In this document: positions 9,961 through 19,773 of the stretch, piece after piece
Numbering within the stretch: position 1 is the first letter of the stretch
Layout: each line of letters opens with the position of its first letter
Source: Protostelium mycophagum
Lineage: Eukaryota; Evosea; Variosea; Protosteliida; Protosteliaceae
Direction: 5' to 3'
Length of the DNA: 64,000 bases
Assembly: GCA_002081555.1 (NCBI GenBank)
Contig: KV921225.1
Location: forward strand, 1-64,000
Notes under the pieces: model-generated
Databases searched by the model: none
What the model was told of the DNA's origin: nothing
The model's input: the letters and a program-made list of their open reading frames with translations, nothing else
Made by a program: the position numbers and the translations under genes

Positions 9961-10257
9961 GGATGATCACCAAGGAAACATGAAATACACCGGTCTAGAT
10001 CTAAACCTTCGGGATCTCAACGAATTAACTGATCCGTTCAGGTTTTGGTTGGATTGGTGCCTTTTGAGTTCAGAACCGCGACAGAGCCCATCAGAAACTA
10101 CGAAAATATTTCGCACGAATGGCGCGACTTTATGGAAACGAATAAAAACTGAGGTTTTCTCGAGAAAGTCTGAAGGAAACACAAACAGTCTGTCGCAGAT
10201 CCGAGAAGACTGGAAGGACCGTTGGATTTTCAAAACCTTCCGACCCCACCGAACAAC

Positions 10258-11015
10258 ATGAGAGCTGCATTGTCTATCGTATTTCTTCTGTGTGTCCTCC
10301 CCTTTGTTCTATGTGAAAAGAAGGAAGAGGTGATCCAACTGAAGGCTTCGGTGTTCTAACTGCGTTCAGGCTCAACATCCCGCCTTAACAACACTCTCTG
10401 GGGTCACAGAAGATGGTATTCAAGTGATCATCAACTCTGTCCAGACTGATGCCTTTGTGAGACTGCTGCCGAACCAAAAGTTATCCGTCAGCACCTCCCA
10501 TATCGAGAAGGCCTCTGTCTTCGTGCTGTCTAAAGTAGAACAAGGATATACCCTCCAAGACGTCGTCACAGGACTGTATGCCAGTGCAGAGGAAGCAGGA
10601 AAAAAGTCACTCCGGGCCACGAGAGCGTCAGTTGAACATTTATGACATGGATCTAATCAAACGCAGTAATGCCGGCAGTTGGGAGACATTCGACATGATA
10701 CAAGATGACTCCTTTGGAGAGATCTTCCATATGGTGCACTCAACAAATCTCAAGTTCATCCAATTGCAAGACAAATCCAAGACTCTCATAGCCAAAGAAG
10801 AATCACCATCATTGAGCACCGCTTTCCGGTTTCTAAGAGTATAAAAGACTTGGATGAGCACTGGTTCTTTAGTTTAGCCTGTCAAAATTGGTTGGATTTC
10901 TCAAGAATGGAAAGACCATCAGAAGGCCGCACTTTTTCCGAACCTTCACAAAGATGTGTCACAATCGTGGTGCGATGTGCAAAGCAAATGCAAACACATG
11001 GAGAACGTCTTATGA
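10258..11015 (+). CDS. secreted beta-trefoil-like protein
   Basis: The start MRAALSIVFLLCVLPFVLC is a clear signal peptide, followed by an intron (gtgatcc...gttcag). The body shows features of the beta-trefoil/fascin-like fold: SLRATRAS, then LIKRSNAGSWETFDMI, then FHMVHSTNLKFIQL and KTLIAKEE, that is, the recurring L(R/K)..., GSWETF and LIA strands. A secreted carbohydrate- or actin-like-binding role is only an inference. Around 10,600-10,650 two frames meet at an A6 run, so there is a small missed intron, an assembly indel or a disabled copy. The 3' part (EWKDHQKAALFPNLHKDV...) ends at TGA 11,013-11,015 in the best-looking frame. Not assigned to a named family. Confidence 0.55.
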
Positions 11016-11191
11016 ACAAGTGCTCTATCAGCTATTAGATAATTTAACTCAGAAGTTGATGATAATTTCACATTCATCAATCATGCGAGAGATTGAGGTC
11101 AACATATTTACGAGAGCTTTTGTCTGCGCGAATTGAAATAAGGAGGCGAGCGCGAGATTCAATGAACGCCAACAATCGCACAGAGACGAAT

Positions 11192-12090
11192 TTATTTCCA
11201 GCTCTTTCCAGACAGACAGTCTTGGGTCATGCCGTCCAAATTTAAATTCTTGTACTGGGCAGTCAGACCTTGTGTGTTGGAGGCAGAGCAGAAGGTGCTG
11301 GGCTTTCTGTTGTATTCCAAATTGAAGACCGGCTTGTTGGCTGTCGCTGGGTCAATCTTCGGTTTTAGAGGGGACTCACCTTTAATGAAGGTCGAGTAGA
11401 CGTCGCACTCGTCATACTCATGGCACTGTTCATTTACGGCGTAGTCGTAGGAAGATACGAGTGCAGAGATCTGATCACCGTCATTCTTAAGGCCAACGGC
11501 TAAACCTCTGTCGTGTGCTGCTTTTGCAATCATCTGATTGTACTTGATCTGGTCGGCAGGCTGAAGAGGGAATCCAGAATCATTGTTGTATCCGTCGACA
11601 TTATCAGGATCGACACCATCACAACCCAAAGACCTGCAAACGTCAGCGTCACAAAAGGAGGAGACAAGGTACTTGGCTCGATCGAGACGTTTAGACATGA
11701 TGGGGAGGAGGATGTCTGTCTGTCTTACATCTAACCATTTCTCATCAGGCCATCCGTCCATAACCTTTCCAAGGACTTTGGCAGGAAAATCTTTTGCATC
11801 AGCACGGTAGCTCTCATAACTTCCTGCGCTGAAATAACAGATGATCTTCTTTCCCTTCGCCTTCAAGCTTGTGAAGACATTGGCTCCCGCCTCCATATCA
11901 ATGTCATATGCCTCGATCGATCAGAGACGTATATAACGAAAATGATTACCTGGACAGGCAGAGAGGTGTTGATGCTTCCAACATATTGAATGTGGAATGT
12001 AGTCCTGGCTGTCGGCTTCCACCAAGTAGCATTGACGGACGCGGTGAAGAGGACACAAGTGCACACAAGAAAGAAGATCTGACTCTTCAT
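11192..12090 (-). CDS. secreted GH114 endo-alpha-1,4-polygalactosaminidase-like glycosidase
   Basis: GH114 enzymes cleave alpha-1,4-galactosaminogalactan, a polymer found in fungal biofilms. Exon 1 (12,090-11,950) begins with signal peptide MKSQIFFLVCTCVLFTASVN and contains TTFHIQYVGSINTS. Exon 2 (11,911-11,192) contains YDIDMEAGANVF, KIICYFSAGSYESYR, LGCDGVDPDNVDGY, KAAHDRGLAVGLKND, YAVNEQCHEYDEC and KPVFNLEY. These are the family blocks, with the acidic residues of the GVDPDNVDGY strand and the NEQ motif intact. The intron is GT-AG (gtaatcattt...gatcgag). Length is about 285 residues, typical of the family. Extracellular action on fungal prey walls or biofilm is an inference from family and signal peptide. 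Confidence 0.9.
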
Positions 12091-12404
12091 CTTGATGTCT
12101 GGTGAATATTTGTGGCTGTCTAAAACGATCTGAACGATCCGGATTTCTGGCATCCTTGCGGAATGCTCTATGGTTTCGCTCCACGATAAGCTACCGCCAT
12201 TCGCGGTTAATAACGAGAAATTGTACAAGAATGGTAGGGGAAATGTCAAAATCTGTCATATTTATGACAGGTGCATCCAACTCGGTGAACCTCGAACAGC
12301 GCAAGCTTGTCCTCTAGAAGCTCAACAACAAACAAATATTTCACGGTTTATTGGGATTTTGCTTCTGTCTCCTTCGCTTGATCGTTCTTCTACAAAGTCA
12401 TCAG

Positions 12405-12470
12405 ATGTCATCATGTCATGACGTCATCAGATGTCATCATGTCATCATGACGTCATCATGACGTCAGCAC
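12405..12470. repeat. ATGTCATCATG / TGACGTCA cluster
   Basis: A short array of ATGTCATCATG and ATGACGTCAT words includes three exact TGACGTCA palindromes (12,419-12,426; 12,448-12,455; 12,459-12,466), the CRE/bZIP consensus. It lies upstream of the GH114 start, or just 3' of a minus-strand exon, so it could be a regulatory element or an intron made of this word. Confidence 0.5.
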
Positions 12471-13560
12471 TCACCCCTTCTACAACGTCCTGCTTTAAGG
12501 CGTCGGGAATCTCAGCGGGGCTGCACTCGATGAAGAGTCCATCTTCGAAATGGAAGGTGCGCGGATCGAGATCTGTACCTTTTCTAGACATGTCTAAAGT
12601 CATCATGCTCATGGTCTTCATGCACCAGTATCTTCCGTTCATAGCGACGGCCTGGTCTTTTGATCAGGTTTATTTGTGTGAAGGTCTTAAGGTCTCGTTG
12701 TACAAATTGTAGAGGGCTTTGCCTTCGGTATTGGGGTTTATTTTGAATTTTTTTAATTTAAAAAAGCAACTCATGCTTTGGGCAAGGGTCTAAAAAATGT
12801 AGAGTGGGAGGTTAGGATCGAACCAAGGTCTCACGTTGGCTGGAGGGGTGATGGCAGGGGGGAGCTGAACGTAAGTGATCTCTACACTGGCCGCTTTTTT
12901 CGGTCTGGATGTGTAGACTGTTTTGTTTCAATGAGAATGTTATGTCTACAACGAGACAAACTCACCATGATAAATGGCCATTATGCTGTCAGATTTTTTA
13001 CCGGCAGTTTCGTGAGGATGGAGGTGGCGTAGCTTCACGTTATTTAACGCCTATTGTACGTGAGTTAACGTGTAATTTGTGGACACAAAAACGTTGAATA
13101 TTTCGAAATTTGAATTCTGAAAAAGGCGGGAAAATCACCCTGATGTTGGGAACGCCTAATGCCCTCTCGATTTCTCCACGGTTTTTTGTTATCTGTCTAC
13201 AACGAGTCAATTTTTACCAGTTTGACAGCTTGTCATGACTCACGCCGCGATATCTTGGAACACGGGTCTCATTTTGGCCCTGGTGTACCTCTTGAAGATG
13301 TTGTTGGCCAAAAAGCACGTGCCCAAAAATACCGCTGGCGATTCTTCAGTTTGAATTGAAATTTTTATTTTGGCGGGTGATTATTTTAACAAAATTCAAG
13401 TGAAATTATATAATATTTTCGAATAATATTAAATCATCGCAAATTTCCCACATGAGCCGACGACGAACCAGTATCCCAAATAATAAATTGCCACGCCTGA
13501 TGCCACCAGCGCAAGTCCCACGTTGGGGGTGTCCCTGGCTTGTCAATCTACAATCGAGCA
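12446..13560 (-). CDS. possible small multi-exon gene of unknown function
   Basis: Minus-strand exon-like stretches: 12,446-12,640 (MNGRYWCMKTMSMMTLDM, DPRTFHFEDGLFIEC, SPAEIPDALKQDVVEG), an upstream piece near 12,700-12,740 (NTEGKALYNL), one near 13,240-13,340 (FLANNIFKRYTRAKMRP) and one near 13,440-13,550 with a hydrophobic run (TPNVGLALVASGVAIYYLGY) that could span a membrane. Composition looks coding but I cannot prove that they belong to one gene, and I recognise no family. The remaining DNA between 12,091 and 13,988 shows no other gene; it carries GGCGGGAAA words at 13,125 and 13,700 and TCTACAACG words at 12,479, 12,945 and 13,196. Confidence 0.3.
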
Positions 13561-13988
13561 CGATTATTCTTTTGTTTTGTTTTCGAGAATGCGGTAACAA
13601 CCGTGGAAGTTGCGTTAACAGAAATTGGGCGTGAGAAAAGTCTTCTGATTTTTATGCATGTTGAGGCGAAGATATTTTAAATTTTAAAGATTTGATTCGG
13701 GCGGGAAAAAAAGCGTGCCCCAATACTCACTTGGTCTTGAATTTAGAAGCTATCCTTGCGACCCTTTGATTCTTCAAGTGTTGAGTGATCGTTTCACCTT
13801 CAAAAAAATGGGAGAATTTTCGTCTGTCGTGGATTGTCGCCTCGTTCTCTCTTTGCCTCTAAAAACTTTTTGAGTGATCACGAATTATCATGATTATGAT
13901 ATCGATGCAGCCCAAAACTTGTCGGTTTAACTTTGTGTGTTCGGAAATGGGTGTTTTGTGACAAACTGGAGGTGATGAACTTACCAGC

Positions 13989-14603
13989 ATGGCATCCCTC
14001 TTTGATTTACTCCATATCAACCCATCATCTGGTGGATTAGCAGAGTTCCTGTGATCATAAACCTACAGAACAGCCACCTTCTCTACCTCAATAAAGTTTC
14101 ATTTCTCTTTTTGATCAATTTTTGCATACGTTCCTCCTCCTGCATCAATCTTGTTGGCTGTGGTGTCTCTGAACGGATAAGAGCACTAAAAGATGTTCAT
14201 TTTGATCCTCTCGTGTCTGTATTACCTTGTGTGAAAACATTTCTTGAGGATGTTTTGTTGCAAAGGGATCAAGTTGACAGGAGTTCTTCTCAATGTCGTC
14301 CAATTACCAATTGCAGGGCTCAATGTCTTCGCCCGTTGAATGATCATCATAATCAAATCGTCCTGATCTCACTGATGAGTGCCTCATTGTAGAACGACAG
14401 TTGACATTTTTGCTGCATCAGCTTACCAGATCACATCAACACCACCATTTTGGAGACTTCAGAGCCGCCCATCTCTGCCTTGACCACCAGCTTATTTCTT
14501 CAAAAAAATAACCCAAAGAAGAGCACGAACATCACCACGAGTAGAACAGGGAAAAGACACTATCCAGGTGTAGCGGGTATTCCATTGTCTATAACGATGA
14601 TGA
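13989..14603 (+). other. possible 5' exons of the CPAP-like gene
   Basis: An ATG at 13,989 opens MASLFDLLHINPSSGGLAEF, and a coding-looking stretch follows near 14,130-14,280 (VSERIRALKDVHFDPLVSVL). They lie on the same strand just upstream of the clear CPAP exons and could be its N-terminus or a separate small gene. Not resolvable by eye. Confidence 0.3.
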
Positions 14604-16786
14604 GTGATGAATTCAGCGGGAAGGTCTGTGCTCGGAACTCAACCAGCAGCCGCACCTGCAAAGACTGTTCAGAGACCAAATGTCGCACAGATTGTGCCAC
14701 AAAAGCCACCAAATCCAACGCATGTAGAGAACAAAAAGGAAGTTGTCCAACAAATTACGGTTCAAAATTCAGTATCATCAGCGACATCACCACCAACCAC
14801 AAAGGTATCACCAGACCCATCTTCTCTTGCATTAATTAACCTGTAATCAGGGAGATGATGATGAGTACCAGTCGATCATCAAAGCTGTAAAAGAGAGGAT
14901 GAAGGTAAACTCANNNNNNNNNNNNNNNNNNNNNNNNNNNNNNNNNNNNNNNNNNNNNNNNNNNNNNNNNNNNNNNNNNNNNNNNNNNNNNNNNNNNNNN
15001 NNNNNNNNNNNNNCATCACCGAAGTGACACTGACAGATGCTGGAGAGCGAAATTTCATCTTTCCAAAAAGCGACTGCACAACTGAAAGAAGCCAAACAAG
15101 ATGCAGAGAACGAACTCACTAACCAGAGGGTACAAATACACAATCTTTAGAGGCTGAAATGTGTGCAGAATGAGTTGAACAGAAAACATGTCGAAGCGAT
15201 GTCTTTGATTGATGATGAGCGAAAAAAGATCAAGATGGAGAAAAAATCTATCGTTGAGAGAACTAAGGAAGGGGTTAACCAGATCAAGTAAGTCACGACA
15301 TTATAAACTCTTTGAAATGTTTGGTTCTACAACCAGTCATATCTTTGCCAATAGGAAAGAGTTGAGATTTTCAGAACAAGCCGGGGTGAGAGTGAGATGT
15401 ACAAACAACAAATAGAAGCCCTTCAAAATGACTTGAAAACTGAGAGATCCAAGAACAAGACGGTAATCGGTGCGCGCCTTTTTGTGAAATTCAAATCCAA
15501 AACTTTTTCATAACAATGAATGAGCGACACAAAACTGCAAGTGATATTTACATCATTGTAGATCGGTTGAAAGCGCGGGTAGAGAGCCTCACCAAGCAAA
15601 ACTCTTCTTTGGAAGAACAGATAAAGAACCTCGACAGACAGATAACTTCTGAGATTTGGGGCCAAAAAGATTCGGAAAAAAAGAAGAGCAGCGGTGGAAA
15701 TCGAAGCATGGACAGTCCGAGGAGAAAGCCAGCAGCTCCACGGCCCATTTCCCCAATTTCAGTCCCAGAGGAGGAGGACTTTGAACAAATGGAAAGAGAA
15801 GCGCAGCGCGACCTTGATGAAGACAGACTGACACTTCAAGTATGTCAAATGAACATCAAATGTCAAATTGACACATTTGACAGGGGGATGATCCGGAGGA
15901 TTATGACCAAGTCCAGGACCACTATGCGAGTTTGGATGTTCGCCTGCCACATCACGATTCATTCCAGCCACAAGATGATATCTACGACCCAGACGACTTT
16001 AATTTTTACGCACCCACACCACTATGTATGTTTCAGATAGTCGATATATCTCACCATGTCGGCAGCTGACAGACCCCTGGATAATCACAAGATTCATGCG
16101 CTTGACGAAGAATACATCCCGGTAATCTTTTGTTCAAATGTGGCAATTCTCTGAAAGTGTATTTTGTCCAAAAACATGTACGAAAGACACAAATCAACTG
16201 TTTTCTGGCCATCTTCTAACTCGCCTAGCTACGGCAACCTAGATCTAAAGACTTGCTGCACCTTGCATACGGCGGTTCAAAACCTAAAAAAACTTCACCC
16301 AGGAAACCAGCTCCGGTGGGGCTTTACATCATTGTAGCTGGATGAAATCGTATTGATCCCAGCAGGTGTCACCACGCCGCATCTCGGGCTCCAGAGCAGC
16401 GGAGATGGTCCACCCCCACCCACCGCTTCAAAGAGTGATGACCCACATTGTCGAGACATCTAACCATGTACAGGATGAAGCAGTGGACTTTCGCAAGATG
16501 ACGTCATATAAAGACGGAACAACCAAAGAAATCGATCCCGGCGGCCGCGTCACTTTTTCATTTCCAAATGGGGACTATAAGCAGGTCAGCAAGCTCTTGC
16601 CTTTGAAAATCGTCAAGATTTTTGGCGGGAAACGATTCTGACTCATTGTAGAATTACCCGGACGGCAGCTCTATTTATTACTATGGCAACGGGGGGCCAA
16701 TCACGCATGTAGAGAACCGAGCTGATGGATTCTCCATCATCTACAGAAGAGATGGAAGCAAACAAGTTGAAGCTCCGAGAAGATAA
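14604..16786 (+). CDS. CPAP/SAS-4-like centriole protein (TCP10 C-terminal domain)
   Basis: CPAP (CENPJ/SAS-4) controls centriole length and links tubulin to the cartwheel. Order seen: a Q/P-rich N-terminal part (AAAPAKTVQRPNVAQIVPQK), a coiled coil interrupted by the assembly gap (LESEISSFQKATAQLKEAKQ, ELNRKHVEAMSLIDDERKK, EMYKQQIEALQNDLKTERSK, LKARVESLTKQNSSLEEQIK), a charged linker (SPRRKPAAPRPISPISVPEE), and at the end the TCP10/G-box beta-repeat: YKDGTTKEIDPGGRVTFSFP, NGDYKQ, YPDGSSIYYYGNGGPITHV, DGFSIIYRRDGSKQVEA. The G-box is the SAS-5/STIL-binding module of CPAP. Stop TAA at 16,784-16,786. Multiple short introns, one made of TGTCA words (15,841-15,886). The N-terminus is uncertain. 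A centriole gene implies the organism can build basal bodies. Confidence 0.8.
14913..15013. other. assembly gap (run of N)
   Basis: About 100 undetermined bases inside the coiled-coil region of the CPAP-like gene. The round size suggests a scaffold gap of unknown true length. Confidence 0.98.
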
Positions 16787-17266
16787 CGCGCAGTCACAAT
16801 AAAAGATTGGAGACCTCTCAATTCAATTTGACAGGCCTTTAGCTATCTTGTAACTGTCACTTCTAAATGATAACAATAATACTCCAAAGTCAAGACAAGT
16901 GAGAGAATGAGCATATATTAACTGTTGTGATCTGAGTTTCTTGTGTTCATCTCACACGATCTACCTTTAACAAGTTCTGCAGCAATTATTACATTGAAGG
17001 TGAGTGATTTTTATCTCTTCTAAATACTCATCAACAAATGAAACTATTACCTCAGGAGTTCGTGGTGCAAAAATTGCAAGCAAACTGTCTTAATTTCGGC
17101 AGCATGTTGAAGTCACCAGAAATGCAAGAAAATTTTTTTCTGCAAACAAAAGAGTTTCTTTTGTGAACAAACAATGGGGTGTGGAGTTTTGAAAAGTAAA
17201 ACAATAACAGAATTACACTTCTCATCTACAACCACTACATGTGTTGCATTTTCCAACATTTAATCC
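16787..17266. other. intergenic region with no visible gene
   Basis: A 480-bp AT-rich spacer between CPAP-like and METTL26-like genes on the same strand. It should hold the CPAP 3' end and the methyltransferase promoter. No conserved element other than general AT richness was seen. Confidence 0.5.
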
Positions 17267-18384
17267 ATGTCAACAATGGAGACATCGAAGGGTTGGAGTG
17301 TTCCAGGAAGCTGGGATAGAAACAAAATACCTATATTAGACACGTTGCGTCCATACGTCCAAAATGCAAAGAAGATGTTGGAGGTCGCGTCAGGTCTGGG
17401 CGTTCACAGCGCTCTTTTCGCCGAACATTTCCCTCAACTATCAATACAACCATCTGAGGCAGATGGTGAGCTTCTCAACTACATCGATCAAACTGCAGCA
17501 ACATATAGACAACAGCATCCGGTAATCACTGCTTTTTGATTGTTATGCCGCAACTCCCATCTCGCGACATCTTCTAAAATCAATATTTATTGCCATATGA
17601 TCACTGATCGTCTTTGCAGGGAAGCATAAACAATCTGAAATCAGCACTTAAACTCAATATTCTCGATCCAACAGACTGGGGCACCATCGTGAGATCTGCA
17701 AAGGAGGGACCATATGACGTCATCATGACGAATAATCTTCTCCACATAAGCCCTTGGGAGGTCACAGAAAAGTACAAATTGAATATTATTTGTCATACAG
17801 TATTTATTTATTTTATGAAATCTGGGCTTCTACCCAGAGGTAATACGGTAGTGACCGTGAAAATCCAACGTAATAAATACGGTTTGTAACCGTGATTTGC
17901 TTTTTATAAAATTTGTTATCACTGTATATAATTTAAATATTTATTTTCGTTTTATTATCGTAAAACGTTTTGAGTGATTTTGAAATTTCAAAGATTTTTC
18001 GCTGGGTTGGGAGGAGAGTACGGTCAAGTGACGAGTGATGACGTCATTATTGCTATTTACGGACCATTTAAACAATCTGGCGAGTTCTCTGGACCAAACG
18101 ATATTGCATTTGATCAACATCTAAGGGTAATGTTTTTCACATTAACAAACGATGTTTCACATGATTACCGCCCAACTTTCGTCAAACTTATTTTATGCTT
18201 TGTGACGCTCTACAACGTGCCAGAAACGACAGAAATCTCACGGAAATTTCAGTCGAATAATGAAAAGTGGGGCATCAGAGACAGAGAGAAAGTGGAGGAG
18301 GTCGCATTGAAATACAACTTTGTGCTGAAGAAGGCGATCAGCATGCCTGCAAACAACTTGGAACTCATTTTCGGTAGAAAATAA
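17267..18384 (+). CDS. METTL26/DUF938-type SAM-dependent methyltransferase
   Basis: DUF938 proteins (human METTL26) have a class I Rossmann methyltransferase fold; the substrate is not established. Exons: 17,267-17,521 (DRNKIPILDTLRPYV; SAM motif I LEVASGLGVHSALFAEHFPQ; QPSEAD), 17,620-17,771 (LKLNILDPTDW; YDVIMTNNLLHISPWEVTE), 17,994-18,126 (FFAGLGGEYGQV; IYGPFKQSGEFSGPNDIAFD) and 18,253-18,384 (SNNEKWGIRDREKVEEVA; MPANNLELIFGRK). Each block has its counterpart in the family, including HI.PWE, YGPF, WGIRD and MPANN. The last intron ends GGAAATTTCAG. Intron 2 carries TTACCGTGA-like words. Start chosen at MSTMETSKGW, which puts RNK.PIL at the usual distance. Confidence 0.9.
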
Positions 18385-18753
18385 AGATGCACTTGAATTG
18401 TCGGCCGGCAAAAGTAATCTGCAACAGCTGATTCACCACATGGCACCTCTAATTGGGGATCTAATCGAGCATCTTATTGCATCTGAATTTGTTTCACAAA
18501 GTGTTCTTGCCGGCAAGACGCGAATTTTTCACTATTGAAAAACTACCAGAAGCGCCAGGAGGTCATCTCGCACACCAAAAATGTGAGTTTTCCAAAGAGG
18601 AAGGAGTCATTTACGTACACGGTTGTTACCGAGGATGAGAAAACAGCCCTGATCATCACCCATTTTCGTATGTTGCGCTCTGCTCAGAGGTGCACACTCT
18701 TCAGGCCACTTCAGAAACCCATCAATTCTCAACCACCTCTTTTCCTGTCAAAA
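18385..18753. other. spacer before the HDDC2-like gene
   Basis: A 369-bp stretch with a possible coding piece on the plus strand (EFFTIEKLPEAPGGHLAHQK near 18,520-18,580) that I cannot connect to either neighbour or to a known family. It may be a relic exon or part of an alternative 5' end of the next gene. Confidence 0.35.
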
Positions 18754-19655
18754 ATGTCCACTCAATCTGCACTTCAGCCAAAAAATGCCCTCGAGTTCTT
18801 ATTGATCGTTGGAAAATTGAAGGTGAACTCGAGAAGAAGATGAAATAATGACATCACATCAGACAACAAAGAGGACTGGTTGGGTCAGAAAGAACGTGCA
18901 GTTGCCAGAGTCCATCTCTGATCACATGTATAGAATGTCGATGATGTCATTCCTCATAAATGATGCAAATGTCAATCGAGACCGGTGAGGGCTTTCTCTA
19001 TTTATTTTTGTAAATCACGTGATCAACTTGCATTATATTGAAATAATCAGTTGTTTAAAGATAGCAATTGTGCATGATCTAGCTGAATCTACGGTGGGTG
19101 ATATCACTCCACATGATCCCGTATCAAAAGAGGAGAAATATAAAATGGAACATGATGCCATGTTGGACATAAAGAACTTGCTATCAGGTTCCATCGGTAT
19201 GCACGTTACTTTCATTTTTTGTCATAATATACTTGTATATTCTTTCGAGACAATCAATTTGATTTTGTGAAACAGCTGATCATTCTAAACATGATTTTCC
19301 ACTGAAAAACAAAGGCGACGAAGTCTACGAGCTTTGGAAGGAGTACGAGGCCGCCAGCACCCCAGAGGCGAAATTTGTCAAAGACTTTGACAAGTTTGAG
19401 ATGATTCTACAGGCATATGAATATGAGCAAGGTGTCATTTTATTTTATTTTTTGAAATTCGAACCTTACGGTTTGCTTTATTTGTAGAAGCTCCCGTGCA
19501 GACAAGATGATCATCAGGCAGAAATGATTAGAGGCTAATGGATCACAGCACAAGGCGTAAACCTTCAGGAGTTCTTCGACAGCACGAAAGAATCGTTCAA
19601 GACAGAAGAAGTCAAGAGCTGGGTCGCACAGCTCTCTCAAATGAGGGAGAAATAA
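18754..19655 (+). CDS. HDDC2-type HD-domain 5'-nucleotidase
   Basis: HDDC2/YfbR-type proteins dephosphorylate deoxynucleoside 5'-monophosphates using a metal-binding HD domain. Blocks in order: [12 protein letters not shown], then after a short intron [20 protein letters not shown] with [10 protein letters not shown] (first His), [20 protein letters not shown] (HD pair and the GDI motif), [54 protein letters not shown] and [12 protein letters not shown]. The order and spacing match human HDDC2 over its whole length (about 200 residues). Metal-binding His, HD and the later Asp in DKFEM are present. Start at [12 protein letters not shown] (18,754); stop TAA at 19,653-19,655. Confidence 0.9.
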
Positions 19656-19773
19656 AGACGTTCATAGCGCGATTTATTTTTGAAAATTAAGATGAAATAA
19701 CGGCTATTTTCGCAGATTCGAATTGAAAAATCGAATCTTGATTTGGAGGGACACAAACGCATCATCGTTTCTA

